Positions 1 to 8,955 of a DNA stretch of 51,088 bases are shown here, one piece after another. Position 1 is the stretch's first letter. The number at the start of each line of letters is the position of its first letter. The DNA is taken from positions 1 through 51,088 of the forward strand of contig JAJEBE010000004.1 of assembly GCA_022822545.1 (NCBI GenBank), written 5' to 3'. The stretch is from Anaerolineae bacterium. GTDB lineage: Bacteria; Chloroflexota; Anaerolineae; Aggregatilineales; Phototrophicaceae. The position numbers and the translations under genes are program-made. The notes under the pieces were generated by a model. That model ran no database searches. It saw only the letters and a program-made list of their open reading frames with translations, and was not told the origin of the DNA.

Positions 1-102
1 ACAGCCGACGCGGGTATGGCGGTGGTGAAGTAGAAACCATCCTAGTCCAAGACAAAAGGACCTGCCGGGCGCCGTATAAGCCACAGATACACTACCCCTA
101 GT

Positions 103-198
103 TTGCTTCACGGAAGCCGCGCACTGTGAAGCAACCGATGCGGATTCAGCGCGAAAATCGCAGATTCTGCTATCATTATCTGTGTCTAAGTGCTTCAC
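103..198. repeat. Three copies of TGCTTCAC next to recombinase remnant
   Basis: The octamer TGCTTCAC occurs at 104-111 and 191-198 on the + strand and inverted (GTGAAGCA) at 126-133. The first and second copies form a 9-bp inverted repeat, TTGCTTCAC/GTGAAGCAA, with a 14-base spacer. The copies at 104 and 191 share a longer core, TGCTTCACG(G)AAG. They lie just upstream of a recombinase-like fragment, so they could be core or arm sites of an old attachment region. That role is inference; short repeats can arise by chance. Confidence 0.3.
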
Positions 199-211
199 GA
201 AGGGTTGCGAG

Positions 212-454
212 ATGCTCCAGCGGCCATCGGATAGCCTACGAGAGTGGATGGATTTCTACCAGCAAATGGCCGTCGCGGACATTCGCTCGGAGCAGGTGGC
301 CCACAAGATTCATCTCTATCTGAAGCGCTTTAAAGAGTGATACGGCCGACAGAAGAAAAGCTCGTGTGTGAAACGCGATGTCCTCGCTTGGCACGCGCAA
401 TTGCGATCGGGAGACTCGGCAGCATCCGCCAAGGAAATCCGGGCCAGAATCTCC
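212..454 (+). pseudogene. Degenerate tyrosine-recombinase-like N-terminal fragment
   Basis: One frame reads through an ATG at 212, an in-frame TGA at 338-340 and on to about 454. The residues before and after the stop look continuous: a helix-rich stretch with REWMDFYQQM and RSEQVAHKI, then after the stop YGRQKKSSCVKRDVLAWHAQ. This resembles the SAM-like core-binding domain at the start of phage or transposon tyrosine recombinases. The TGA falls where the family pattern suggests a Trp. Further stops follow and no catalytic domain (R..HxxR..Y) is seen. The family call is by eye and weak; that the frame is broken is certain. Confidence 0.35.
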
Positions 455-742
455 ATGTAGTTTCGCGGTTCCTCTAAAATGTGTTGATCAGGCGCGAGCA
501 GCCGAGATATATAGCAGCGCGGTGTTAACGACAGTGCCCATTTTGACGACGAATATGGCCGAGCGACCGTACACCATCGTTAGCCTTGCAAAGATGAGCC
601 GAATACACTAACCTGCTCGCTTCCGCCTTTGGCGAACGTATATGGCATAGGCACCGTATGATGCGGTGCTCGTGTATACCATCCGTGTCCAAGCTAACGA
701 TGTGAATGATGCTACGACCTTACGTCAAGGTCAGCGATGTAA

Positions 743-2449
743 GAGGAAGACCAGGCCCGACTGGATGAGCTGGGCGCGATCCGCTTCATCTACCTGGCTG
801 ATAATGACAAATCCGGCCATGCCGGCGCCACAAAGCTGGCGACGCTGCTGGCTCAATCGGGCTTGCAAGGCGAAGGCGAATTCCGCAAGGTCAACGGCCC
901 GGGCATACCACACAAAGGCGATAGCAATGACCTGTTACGCCACCGCTACCCCGATCTAGCGGCGGCCTTGGACGCGCTGCCAACGTTCCTGCCTCAGGTC
1001 GAGCCCGCCCCGGCGCCTGCAATAACCTTCCTGAACGGCAGCAACGATCCGCGCTGGGACCCCGTCAAAGAAGCGGTTCGCATTGCGCTCGACGTTACCG
1101 ACTACAACCGCAAAGGTGTCAGCAAGAAACATTTTCGCTGCCTGGATCCGCAACATGAAGACCCCGGACCCAGCGCCAACTGGCACAGGGACGGCTTCTG
1201 CCACTGTTTCGGTTGCGGAAAGACTTCAACGCCAAACAGATGGCAGAGTGGCTAGGCCTTTCCTGGCGCGACTTGCTCGGCAGGCAGCGGCAGGTCCGGC
1301 TCGCAGATAGTATCGACCTGAATGCCGTCCCGCGCCAGCTTGAGCCCGCCAGTGCGCCGCTCGAACCGCCAGACAGCTTTCTCCGGCTGTCCAATAAGGC
1401 CTACACCACGATGTATTCAGCGCTTTTTTACTTTGCCGTCCGACTCCGCCATGCCGAGCTTCTGCCCACCGCATTCAGTATGGACGAATTCATCAAGGCC
1501 GCGCGCTCGCTGGGCTGCGAGCTGAATGAACGCACCATCTATGACAACTTTGCAGAGGCCCGCCACAGTGATGATCACCCATTTTTTGCGAAATTTGACC
1601 CTTGTGAGAAAGCACGCTCCCGGAACCTCAAAGTCCGCCTGCGCTCAGCTGCAGATATCCGGCAACGGCTGCTGCGTTGCCTCCGCTTCCGCGTCTACGA
1701 AGAGAAGTTTCAACGCGCTCCCAACACCATCATCGGGTACGAGGTTTTCGCCCAAGCGCCACTAGAGTCAGAATCTGCAAAAGCGCTGGAAGAGGCCCTG
1801 GAACCGCTGTATAAGGCCCAAAAACAGCGCTATAAGCGGCCGGTGCGCGACTGTGAAGATATCCTGGCAAGCTATGAAGCGGACTTAGCTGACTACCAGG
1901 TCACGCCGCTGCCGCCCAATTGGAAGGTCCGCAAAAAGGCTGACCTGCCTGCCGGTATGGCGCACGCCATCTTCACGGGCGACGGCATAAAACCGCAGCC
2001 GATCGCAGTGGCAGGAACTGCTCGGGATCAGCGCTGGCAGCGTGGGCACTGTACTCGATCGCGCCAATATCAAGCGCACGGCGCGTATCAAGTGGGTACA
2101 AGTGAAATCCAATGGCGATCTTCTCGGCCAAGCGCGTAAAGAGAACGCGCGCATCATGGGCGCATTGACGGAGATCCGACCGGAGGGTTATGTCGCCAGG
2201 CTGGGGGCGTCGAGCGGCGAGTGGATGATGCTCACAGATGATTCGCTCTCCAATGAGCTTGAGCGCAAACTGTTGACATCGGCGGCGATATGCTTGTGGG
2301 GCGAACTGATGATCTGGTACCAGGGCGAGAGCGCCAGCGCCTTCACAGATGTCTTCGGGAAGATTGGTCTGGTGTTTGTCCGTGGGCAGGCCGGTCAGTG
2401 GCGTATCGTGTCCAGGCTGAGATCAATGCTGCGGCGCTTACGAACGTAA
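743..2449 (+). pseudogene. Frameshifted Toprim/CHC2 zinc-finger primase-like replication protein
   Basis: Three frames join into one protein. The first part (743-1215) has a Toprim-like strand, FIYLADNDKSGHAG, then KGDSNDLL typical of Toprim_2 ends, then a zinc-finger stretch with HFRCLDPQHED and FCHCFGCG like CHC2 primase fingers. Near 1217 a one-base loss shifts the frame; GKDFNAKQMAEWLGLSW continues in the frame running to 2139. Near 2010 a second shift moves to the frame ending at 2449, which starts with a possible helix-turn-helix (GISAGSVGTVLDRANIKRTA). There is no good start codon, and a stop sits at 740. It is probably the replication protein of a phage or plasmid-like element, now broken. 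Two assembly indels are the alternative, but the neighbouring recombinase fragment is also dead. Confidence 0.6.
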
Positions 2450-2501
2450 GGGCCGGCGAAAAGGTATAAAAGGGAAGCTATCTCCGCGCACCATACCGAT
2501 G

Positions 2502-2531
2502 TTGGCGGCGCAAAATTCGACGTGTTATACT
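2502..2531 (+). promoter_or_regulatory. Candidate sigma-70-type promoter for the sugar importer block
   Basis: TTGGCG at 2502-2507 and TATACT at 2526-2531 are separated by 18 bases. The -35 box matches 4 of 6 and the -10 box 5 of 6 consensus positions. It lies 54 bases upstream of the binding-protein start and is followed by a LacI-like palindrome. No transcription data are available here. Confidence 0.4.
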
Positions 2532-2550
2532 CGCGATGTGACAGAATTTT

Positions 2551-2562
2551 CGAAGCGTTTTC
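2551..2562. promoter_or_regulatory. Candidate LacI-family operator
   Basis: CGAAGCGTTTTC contains the symmetric core AANCGNTT typical of LacI/GalR-family operators. It sits about 20 bases downstream of the candidate -10 box and 22 bases upstream of the ATG, where a repressor would block transcription. No LacI-type regulator gene is in the window, so the link is inference. Confidence 0.3.
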
Positions 2563-2584
2563 TTAGAAGAAAGGCAATTGGCCA

Positions 2585-3898
2585 ATGTTGAAACGACTTC
2601 TCCTTTGTTTGATGTTTGTTGTTTTGGCGCTGCTGGCAATTGGCAGTGTCGCCGCTCAAGATGGGTTTGTCCTCCATGTCTTCGGTCCGACCTCGCTTGA
2701 TAACCTCGGCTCTATGGCTCCGGATGAAATTCAAGCGCAAGTGGAGCAGGAAGTTATTGACGGATTCCTGGCGGAAAACCCGGATGTATCGGATGTCGTA
2801 TGGGACGCGCAAGGACCAATCGACGGTGGTGTGACGCGACTCCTGACCGCTCACCTTGCCGGCGAACGCATGGATGTCATTGGCTGTGCCGCTAATCCCA
2901 CCAATGGCGCTTATGTGCGGCGTGGCGTTCTGCGCGACATCACGGACGATATCGCAACCTGGGCCGATCGATTCGAGCCAGCCTCGCTCGATGCTTATAC
3001 TATTGGCGGCCGCGTTTATGGCATTCCGGTATCGCCGGTCTCCACGTCTTCTTTCTTCTACAATGTCGATGTATTCAATGAGCTCGGTCTGGCAGAGCCG
3101 GATTCGTATGACGACTTTATAGCGGCAGCGGCGGCGCTGGACGAGGCCGGTTATGTTCCCGTCTTGCATCAGGGCAAGAACGTCTGGATGTGGCCGATGT
3201 GGTACTTTGAGACGGCCGCGCAGACCATGGACGATTCCATCGCGAAGACGGTGCAGAACCTCCGCGGTGAAGCCAAATTCACTGACGCCCCCGATGTCGA
3301 GGCTCTGGCGCGGATCGGCCAATTCGTCGATGACGGCATCCTCGATCGAGATTCACTGTCGGTCGACTGGGACGGCATGCGCAGCGCCTTCGCCAGCCAG
3401 CAGTCGGCGGTCTATTATGGAGGCACTTGGGAGTTGCCTTGGATTGAGGCAAACGTGGTCGACTTCGAGTGGGGCGTGTTTGAATTCCCGCAGCTTGCCG
3501 ATGTACCGGGCACACGCGGGCACGGCGGCGGTCCTGATTCAGGCTACTGCATCTACAGCGGGGTCAGCGAGGAAGCATTGCCGCACGCCGTCGCTTTCCT
3601 CGAATATCTCTCGCGACCCGAGATCGCCGACAAGCACCTCGGCATCATGGAGCCGCTGGCGACCTCGATCAAGGGTGTGACCGTTGTCGAATCAGATATC
3701 GCCGATGATCTGCGTTCCAACCACTTCCCTAATACCGCGCGCTTCCTGGATTGGATCTGGCCCACCGAAATCAATGACGCCTTCCAGAACGCCATCCAGG
3801 GTATCGTCGGCGGGACGATCACAGCGGAAGAAGGCATGGCGCAGATTCAGGAAGTCTTCGACGATCTCGTCTTTGACGGCTATTCCTACGATGATTGA
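2585..3898 (+). CDS. Sugar ABC transporter solute-binding protein (family 1, CUT1 type)
   Basis: A 437-aa extracellular binding protein expected to capture a sugar and hand it to the two permeases downstream. Residues 1-25 are a classic Sec signal peptide (basic MLKR, long hydrophobic core, cleavage around VAAQ-D). There is no lipobox cysteine, so it should be released by signal peptidase I rather than lipidated. The mature part has the usual SBP family 1 layout, including a Trp/aromatic-rich middle (GKNVWMWPMWYFE) and the GGTWELPW segment that often lines sugar sites. The start is supported by a purine-rich stretch about 10 bases upstream. It is first in the block after a candidate promoter and operator. 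The substrate cannot be read from sequence. Confidence 0.85.
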   Translation: MLKRLLLCLMFVVLALLAIGSVAAQDGFVLHVFGPTSLDNLGSMAPDEIQAQVEQEVIDGFLAENPDVSDVVWDAQGPIDGGVTRLLTAHLAGERMDVIGCAANPTNGAYVRRGVLRDITDDIATWADRFEPASLDAYTIGGRVYGIPVSPVSTSSFFYNVDVFNELGLAEPDSYDDFIAAAAALDEAGYVPVLHQGKNVWMWPMWYFETAAQTMDDSIAKTVQNLRGEAKFTDAPDVEALARIGQFVDDGILDRDSLSVDWDGMRSAFASQQSAVYYGGTWELPWIEANVVDFEWGVFEFPQLADVPGTRGHGGGPDSGYCIYSGVSEEALPHAVAFLEYLSRPEIADKHLGIMEPLATSIKGVTVVESDIADDLRSNHFPNTARFLDWIWPTEINDAFQNAIQGIVGGTITAEEGMAQIQEVFDDLVFDGYSYDD

Positions 3899-3914
3899 GT
3901 TGAGTTGAGTTGAG
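3895..3914 (+). repeat. Four tandem TTGAG pentamers at the end of the binding-protein gene
   Basis: TTGAG is repeated four times without interruption, overlapping the stop codon (TGA 3896-3898) of the solute-binding protein. A slippage-prone microsatellite here would only change the 3' end or downstream leader. No function can be assigned. Confidence 0.7.
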
Positions 3915-3939
3915 TATCTTCCGACAAGGCTCAGACAGT

Positions 3940-3974
3940 GGTGGATCTATCCTGCTGCGCGGGACGGATCCACC
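3940..3974 (+). promoter_or_regulatory. Intercistronic hairpin after sugar-binding protein
   Basis: GGTGGATC at 3940-3947 pairs with GATCCACC at 3967-3974 over eight perfect base pairs. The stem extends inward through one G-U pair, one mismatch and two more pairs. There is no T-tract, so it is not a simple intrinsic terminator. Similar hairpins follow the other three binding-protein genes in the window, which suggests 3' end protection or partial attenuation. Confidence 0.5.
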
Positions 3975-4016
3975 CGCCGTTCCTAAGATCTACCCCGCAA
4001 AAGAGGACATTTATCC

Positions 4017-4922
4017 ATGCCAAAAGAGCAAAAGTTTGAGATAGGCTATCATCTCAATACATGGGATTTCGAAGGCCGCCCGGAAGAAGGTTTTCCCTTT
4101 CTCGCTGAAGTTGGCTTCGTATGGTACGAAGCGCTGATCTTCAACAGCCTCAGCGATTATTTCGCCCGCCGCTTCATGACGCTTCAGGATTCGGGACCGC
4201 CCGAGATGTTGAGCGATACCGATTTCTTGCGCCGCATGCATCTCTTCAACAAGGCGCAGGAAGATTACGGACTGCGCTTGTCTTCGCTCTACGCCAACTG
4301 CGAATACACCAATGCCGAATTATGGCCCTACGAACGCGATTGCGTCATGGCGGTGACGCGCTTCCTCCAGAGTTTCGGCTCCAAGATTCTCGTCTGTGGC
4401 GGTGGTCCGCCGGTTAGCGCAAAGCCGCAGACGGACGACGACTTCCGGAAATTCGCGGACGCGCTGGAAGAATTGGGCGCCTTCAGCAACAAGCTGGGCA
4501 TCCGCACCGTCTATCATCCGCATTTGGACTGCTTCATCGAAACGCGCGAGCAGCTCGACCGTTTCATGGCGATCGTGGATACGGACTTGGTCGGCCTCTG
4601 CATTGATCCCGCTCACCTGGTCATCAAAGACACCGACCCGGTGGACATCATGCGCACCTATATGGAGCACATCGATTACATTCACTTCAAAGATGCGAAA
4701 GACTTTGAAGGGCTGGAAGGCTACGCGCGCTATCTTTCTTTCTGCGAGTTGGGCGCCGGGGTGGTAGATTTCCCCGCTATGGTCGAGATTATGCTGGAGA
4801 ACGACTTTGATGGCCTGGCCTTGATCGAACTGGATGCGTCGCACAAAACGGCCGAGCAAAGCTGCCTTGAGAGCATCGACTATGTTGTGAAGGACCTGGG
4901 CCTAAAGCTCAATATTGCCTAG
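4017..4922 (+). CDS. Sugar phosphate isomerase/epimerase, AP-endonuclease-2-like TIM barrel
   Basis: A 301-aa cytosolic TIM-barrel protein of the xylose-isomerase-like family (PF01261). It is likely to isomerise, epimerise or dehydrate the imported sugar or its keto form. The probable metal-binding positions are visible as TVYHPHLD (His), LCIDPAH (Asp and His), YIHFKDAK (His) and ALIELDAS (Glu), in the order expected for IolE/IolI-type enzymes. An AGAGGA ribosome site lies upstream of the ATG. It sits between the binding protein and the permeases, which links it to the same substrate. The exact reaction is unknown. Confidence 0.75.
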   Translation: MPKEQKFEIGYHLNTWDFEGRPEEGFPFLAEVGFVWYEALIFNSLSDYFARRFMTLQDSGPPEMLSDTDFLRRMHLFNKAQEDYGLRLSSLYANCEYTNAELWPYERDCVMAVTRFLQSFGSKILVCGGGPPVSAKPQTDDDFRKFADALEELGAFSNKLGIRTVYHPHLDCFIETREQLDRFMAIVDTDLVGLCIDPAHLVIKDTDPVDIMRTYMEHIDYIHFKDAKDFEGLEGYARYLSFCELGAGVVDFPAMVEIMLENDFDGLALIELDASHKTAEQSCLESIDYVVKDLGLKLNIA

Positions 4923-5073
4923 GGAGTCGAGCTTCCTGGCGAGCGATTACTGGGAATAGAAGACCATTAAGACGCCTTCAAGTCGAACTAACCGGGCATC
5001 AGCTTCCGCGGCCGACGAGGATATTGCAAAGCGGAAACGATACCCGCGCGTTTACCAGCATCTATCCGCCTAT

Positions 5074-5925
5074 ATGATGCTAACTCCGGCTATCATTCTC
5101 TTGGTCATTTTCGTCCTCATCCCGATTGTTTACGGCTTCTATTTGAGCTTTCACCGCTGGGATGGCTTCAATTCGCCCGAGTTCATCGGTACGCGAAACT
5201 ATATCAGGCTGATTGAACGCGACGATGTTTTTCTCAAGGCGGTGACGAATACGATCATCTTCGCCATTTCCGTCGTGCTGGTCAAAAACTTATTAGGGCT
5301 GTTTCTGGCGCTGCTCGTCAACCAAAAGATTAAGGGCGTCATCTTCTTTCGCACCGCCCTCTTTCTGCCGGTTACGCTTTCTTTTGTCGTCATCGGCCTG
5401 CTCTGGTCCTGGATATACAACCCCACCTTCGGCCTGCTGAATGCGGGCTTGGAATTACTGGGGCTGGACGGTCTCATTCGCGCCTGGCTGAGCGATCAAG
5501 CGACCGCGCTCGGCGCTATCATCACGGTGGACATTTGGAAATGGACCGGCTTTCACATGGTTCTGTTTCTGGCCGGTCTGCAATCCATCCCGAAGGATCT
5601 CTACGAAGTGGCGATCATTGACGGCGCCAGCGCCTGGACGCGGCTCACCCGCATCACCCTGCCTTTGCTTGCCCCGGTGACTTTCATCAGCGTGCTTCTT
5701 TCGCTGAATGGCGCCTTCGTCAGAAACTTCGAGCTGGTTTTCGTCATGACCGATGGCGGACCCAATCACACCACCGAGGTCGTGCTGACCCATCTTGTGA
5801 CGCAAGCCTTCCGCTTCGGCAAGCTGGGTTATGCCTCGGCGATGGGCTTCGCCCTGTTTGTCGTCGTGGCGGTCATCGCCTTCACCTATATTCGCATTGG
5901 CCGCAGCGGCACCTACAACTTCTGA
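5074..5925 (+). CDS. Sugar ABC transporter permease (MalF/UgpA-like)
   Basis: An inner-membrane permease with six predicted membrane segments and the cytoplasmic EAA loop EVAIIDGASAWTRLTRITLP, which docks the ATPase. From ATG 5074 it is 283 aa, but there is no ribosome site before this ATG. The frame stays open back to 4960, and the upstream residues (ADEDIAKRKRYPRVYQHLSA) look like a normal basic cytosolic tail before the first helix. The only initiation-like codon in that extension is ATT at 4966, with a purine-rich stretch before it. The true start may therefore be non-canonical. It pairs with the next gene; no ATPase gene is in this block, as is common for CUT1 systems that share an MsmK-type ATPase. 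Confidence 0.85.
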   Translation: MMLTPAIILLVIFVLIPIVYGFYLSFHRWDGFNSPEFIGTRNYIRLIERDDVFLKAVTNTIIFAISVVLVKNLLGLFLALLVNQKIKGVIFFRTALFLPVTLSFVVIGLLWSWIYNPTFGLLNAGLELLGLDGLIRAWLSDQATALGAIITVDIWKWTGFHMVLFLAGLQSIPKDLYEVAIIDGASAWTRLTRITLPLLAPVTFISVLLSLNGAFVRNFELVFVMTDGGPNHTTEVVLTHLVTQAFRFGKLGYASAMGFALFVVVAVIAFTYIRIGRSGTYNF

Positions 5926-5939
5926 GGTCGGGAGAGCAC

Positions 5940-6824
5940 ATGGCAAGCGCCGCCGGACACAAGAATCCCGATATCTTCTCCGATCTGTTTTCGAAGCATT
6001 TCAGCGGTCGCCTCAAGCTGCTGCTGGTTTATGCGATATTGATCATCGCCACAGTTCAGACGATCTACCCTTTGTTCTGGATGGTATTCGGCTCCCTGAA
6101 GACCGACGCCGATCTATTCAACAACGTCTGGGGACCGCCTCGAACGATGATTTGGCAGAACTACATTGATGCCTGGCGCATCGCTGACTTGGGCGCGCGC
6201 ATCGGCAACAGCATCATCATCACCGCGCTCAGCTTGACCGTCCTGCTAATCGTGTCATCGATCGCCGCTTATGCCCTGGCCCGCTTGCAGTTCCCCGGGC
6301 GTCAGGCGATCTTTCTCATCATTCTGGCGACCATGATGATCCCGCCCGAGGTCACCGTCATACCGCTTTTCATCGTGGTCAGAACGCTGGGCATACTCAA
6401 CAGTCGCTTCGGGCTCGTCTTTGTATACGCCGGCACCTCCATGGCCTTCAGCATTTTTCTCTTGCGCGGCTTCTTCATGTCGATTCCGCCCGAGCTGGAA
6501 GATGCCGCTTTGGTTGACGGCGCCAATCGGCTGCAAGTATTCTGGTACGTCGTGCTGCCCCTGGCGCGGCCCGGGCTGGCGACGGTCGCTATCTTTCAAG
6601 GCATGTTCTTTTGGAATGAATTCTTTCTGGCCTTCATCTTCATCCGCCAGGCGGAACTGCAGACGATACCCCTGGGCTTGGTGAACTTCTTCTATCGTTA
6701 CTCGGCCGATTGGACGCTCTATTTCGCCGCGCTCAGCATGGTCACCATACCGGTCATCGTCCTGTACGTCGGCATGCAGCGCTGGTTCATCGAAGGTTTG
6801 ACCGCTGGCGCCGTCAAAAGCTGA
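5940..6824 (+). CDS. Sugar ABC transporter permease (MalG/UgpE-like)
   Basis: A 294-aa membrane protein, the second permease half of the CUT1 importer. It has a long cytosolic N-terminus, six predicted membrane helices, and the EAA motif in EDAALVDGANRLQVFWYVVL. A GGGAG ribosome site lies just upstream, and the gene begins 14 bases after the first permease. Together with the binding protein it forms a carbohydrate importer. The missing ATPase must come from elsewhere in the genome. Confidence 0.88.
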   Translation: MASAAGHKNPDIFSDLFSKHFSGRLKLLLVYAILIIATVQTIYPLFWMVFGSLKTDADLFNNVWGPPRTMIWQNYIDAWRIADLGARIGNSIIITALSLTVLLIVSSIAAYALARLQFPGRQAIFLIILATMMIPPEVTVIPLFIVVRTLGILNSRFGLVFVYAGTSMAFSIFLLRGFFMSIPPELEDAALVDGANRLQVFWYVVLPLARPGLATVAIFQGMFFWNEFFLAFIFIRQAELQTIPLGLVNFFYRYSADWTLYFAALSMVTIPVIVLYVGMQRWFIEGLTAGAVKS

Positions 6825-6855
6825 GCGCCCGATTCAAGGAAGAAGGAGGATCGAA

Positions 6856-7917
6856 TTGGACAGATTACGCGTTGGCATCATCGGCTGCGGCCAGATCGCC
6901 CAGATCATGCATCTGCCTTATCTGATGGAACTGCCGCAATTTGAGATTGGCGCCGTCTGCGATATCTCGGCGAAAGTCGTAAATACGGTCGGCGAGTGGT
7001 ACGGGGTCAGGGATCGATATGTCGAATATGAGCAGTTGCTCGCTCAACCCGATATCGATATCGTCGCCATTCTGACGATGGATCACAGCGATATCGCCGA
7101 AGCGGCTGCCGAAGCCGGAAAGCACATTTTCGTCGAAAAGCCCTTCTGCTTCGACCCGGCCGAGGGTCATCGCGTATTGGACGCTGTCAAGCGCGCGGGC
7201 GTCAAGCTCATGGTCGGTTACATGAAACGTTATGATCCCGGCTATGAATACGGCATGGCGCGCATGCGAGCGATGGAAGACGTGCGGCTGATCCGCGTCC
7301 ACGATTTCGCCGGCAACTTCAGCGTGCACGAGCCGCTCTATACCCTGGTAACCGGCGATGATATCCCGCAGGACGCGCTGGCTGACGGCGCCGCGAAAAT
7401 CGAAGCCGCCTCCAAAGCGGCTCTTGGACCCAGCCACGCGCAGCTTTCCGGTCTTTACAATATGCTGCTGATGCTCTCGAGCCACGATCTGGCCATCCTG
7501 CGCGGCGCATTTGGCGCGGCCGAGGGCGTCCTCTTCAGCGATGCCATCTCGCCGACCGAGATACTCTCGGTCCTCGATTTCGGTCCGCAACGCCGCTGCG
7601 TCTTTGAAGCGGGCGTCTGGCCTGATTACCTCTGGTGGGACGAGCAATTGACCGCTTATGGCAAGAACGAGACCATCAGCATTGTCTTCCCCAATCCCTA
7701 TGTCAAGTACGCGCCGACCACTGTAACCATTCAGGAAAACGAAGACGGCTCGCCAATCACCAAAGTGGCGCCGGCCTCTCACGAAGAAGCGTTTCGCCTG
7801 GAGTGGCTGCATTTCTACGATTGCATTCGCGAGGATAGCGAAGTGCGCACGACCGGCGCTGACGCCAATGCCGATGTCGAGTTGGCAGTCGAAATGATCC
7901 GCGCCATCCGAGTCTGA
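6856..7917 (+). CDS. Gfo/Idh/MocA-family oxidoreductase
   Basis: A 353-aa NAD(P)-dependent sugar or polyol dehydrogenase. The N-terminal Rossmann fold has GIIGCGQIA at residues 8-16, and the catalytic-lysine motif is present as FVEKPFCF. The C-terminal half is the usual substrate-binding beta-sheet domain. The start is TTG at 6856, chosen because a strong AAGGAGGA lies five bases upstream. The stop overlaps the ATG of the next gene, implying translational coupling. It is likely to oxidise the imported sugar before or after the TIM-barrel isomerase acts; the substrate is unknown. Confidence 0.85.
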   Translation: MDRLRVGIIGCGQIAQIMHLPYLMELPQFEIGAVCDISAKVVNTVGEWYGVRDRYVEYEQLLAQPDIDIVAILTMDHSDIAEAAAEAGKHIFVEKPFCFDPAEGHRVLDAVKRAGVKLMVGYMKRYDPGYEYGMARMRAMEDVRLIRVHDFAGNFSVHEPLYTLVTGDDIPQDALADGAAKIEAASKAALGPSHAQLSGLYNMLLMLSSHDLAILRGAFGAAEGVLFSDAISPTEILSVLDFGPQRRCVFEAGVWPDYLWWDEQLTAYGKNETISIVFPNPYVKYAPTTVTIQENEDGSPITKVAPASHEEAFRLEWLHFYDCIREDSEVRTTGADANADVELAVEMIRAIRV

Positions 7918-8933
7918 TGACGCAGGAAGTCGCGATACTGGGCGGTCTGTTTAACGCTTTCCTTTGGGGATCCTGGGCGGTCATTCTCAAAAAACTGGAT
8001 CATTATCCCGTGGACGCCTTCTTCCTCGGACTCTACATTTTCTCCTTCGTATTCGTGTGGATGATTGCCTTGATCCTGCTGGGCGAGGAACTGTTCAGAG
8101 AGATGGCGCAAGCGTGGCGCGAGCGGCCGGCGGTCATCATCGTCGCGCTGTTTACCGGCGGGACGTTCGTCATCGGCGTGCGGATTACCCTGACGGTATT
8201 CACCGCTGTCGGCTTATCGGTGACCGCGCCGGTACAGACCTTCATGAGCCTGATATTGGGGACATCGCTGGCCGCTTTCGTTGGCGGCACGCCGGCGGCT
8301 CTCGCCCCGCTTGATCTGATAGTTGCCTGTCTGCTGTTATTCGCCGCCGCAATGGCCACCGTCCGGGCGAGAATCGTTCGCGACCGCTTGCTCTTCGAGG
8401 GGGCGGCATCTCAATTGCGGGACGCTGCCGGAGCGACAAGCCGACGGTTGATCGCCAAGAACATAATATTAGTTGCCCCGGCATCAGCAATTATCACCGC
8501 TTACCCGCTCGGACTAGCTTATTCACTGCAAGCGCCGGGCCGCGATTACGGGTTGACGCCGCTCGCCTACATGATCGTATTGGCGACTGGTTCGCTCATC
8601 GGCGCGGTCCTGACATCTGGCGCTGTCTTGACGCTGCGTCGTCAGTGGTCGATCTTTCTCCGCGCGGGCTGGGCGATGCACCGCTATTCGCTCATCGCCG
8701 CCGGTGCGCACTACGGCGGCAATATCATCAACGCCTTCGCCACCGGCGCCCTAACCGCCGCCGTCTCCTGGCCCATAGGCACAACATCGCAGCTTTGGAC
8801 TTATATTTGGGGCTTGGCTACAGGCGAGTTTAAGGGCGCGCCGCGCAAATCGTATCTCTTGATCGCTTCCGGCGCCGCGCTTTATATCGCCGGTATTTTA
8901 TACTTACGTTGGGCGCTTCTGCGCTCAGCTTGA
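7917..8933 (+). CDS. DMT-superfamily sugar or metabolite transporter
   Basis: A 338-aa integral membrane protein with about ten predicted helices and internal two-fold repetition. The opening FNAFLWGSWAVILKKL resembles the GRP/RhaT branch of the drug/metabolite transporter superfamily, which includes proton-coupled rhamnose and glucose permeases. Its ATG overlaps the stop of the preceding oxidoreductase, so it belongs to the same unit. A second, non-ABC route for the same or a related sugar, or export of a product, are both possible. The substrate cannot be assigned. Confidence 0.65.
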   Translation: MTQEVAILGGLFNAFLWGSWAVILKKLDHYPVDAFFLGLYIFSFVFVWMIALILLGEELFREMAQAWRERPAVIIVALFTGGTFVIGVRITLTVFTAVGLSVTAPVQTFMSLILGTSLAAFVGGTPAALAPLDLIVACLLLFAAAMATVRARIVRDRLLFEGAASQLRDAAGATSRRLIAKNIILVAPASAIITAYPLGLAYSLQAPGRDYGLTPLAYMIVLATGSLIGAVLTSGAVLTLRRQWSIFLRAGWAMHRYSLIAAGAHYGGNIINAFATGALTAAVSWPIGTTSQLWTYIWGLATGEFKGAPRKSYLLIASGAALYIAGILYLRWALLRSA

Positions 8934-8955
8934 TTGAGATTCAAGGAGGAAACCA

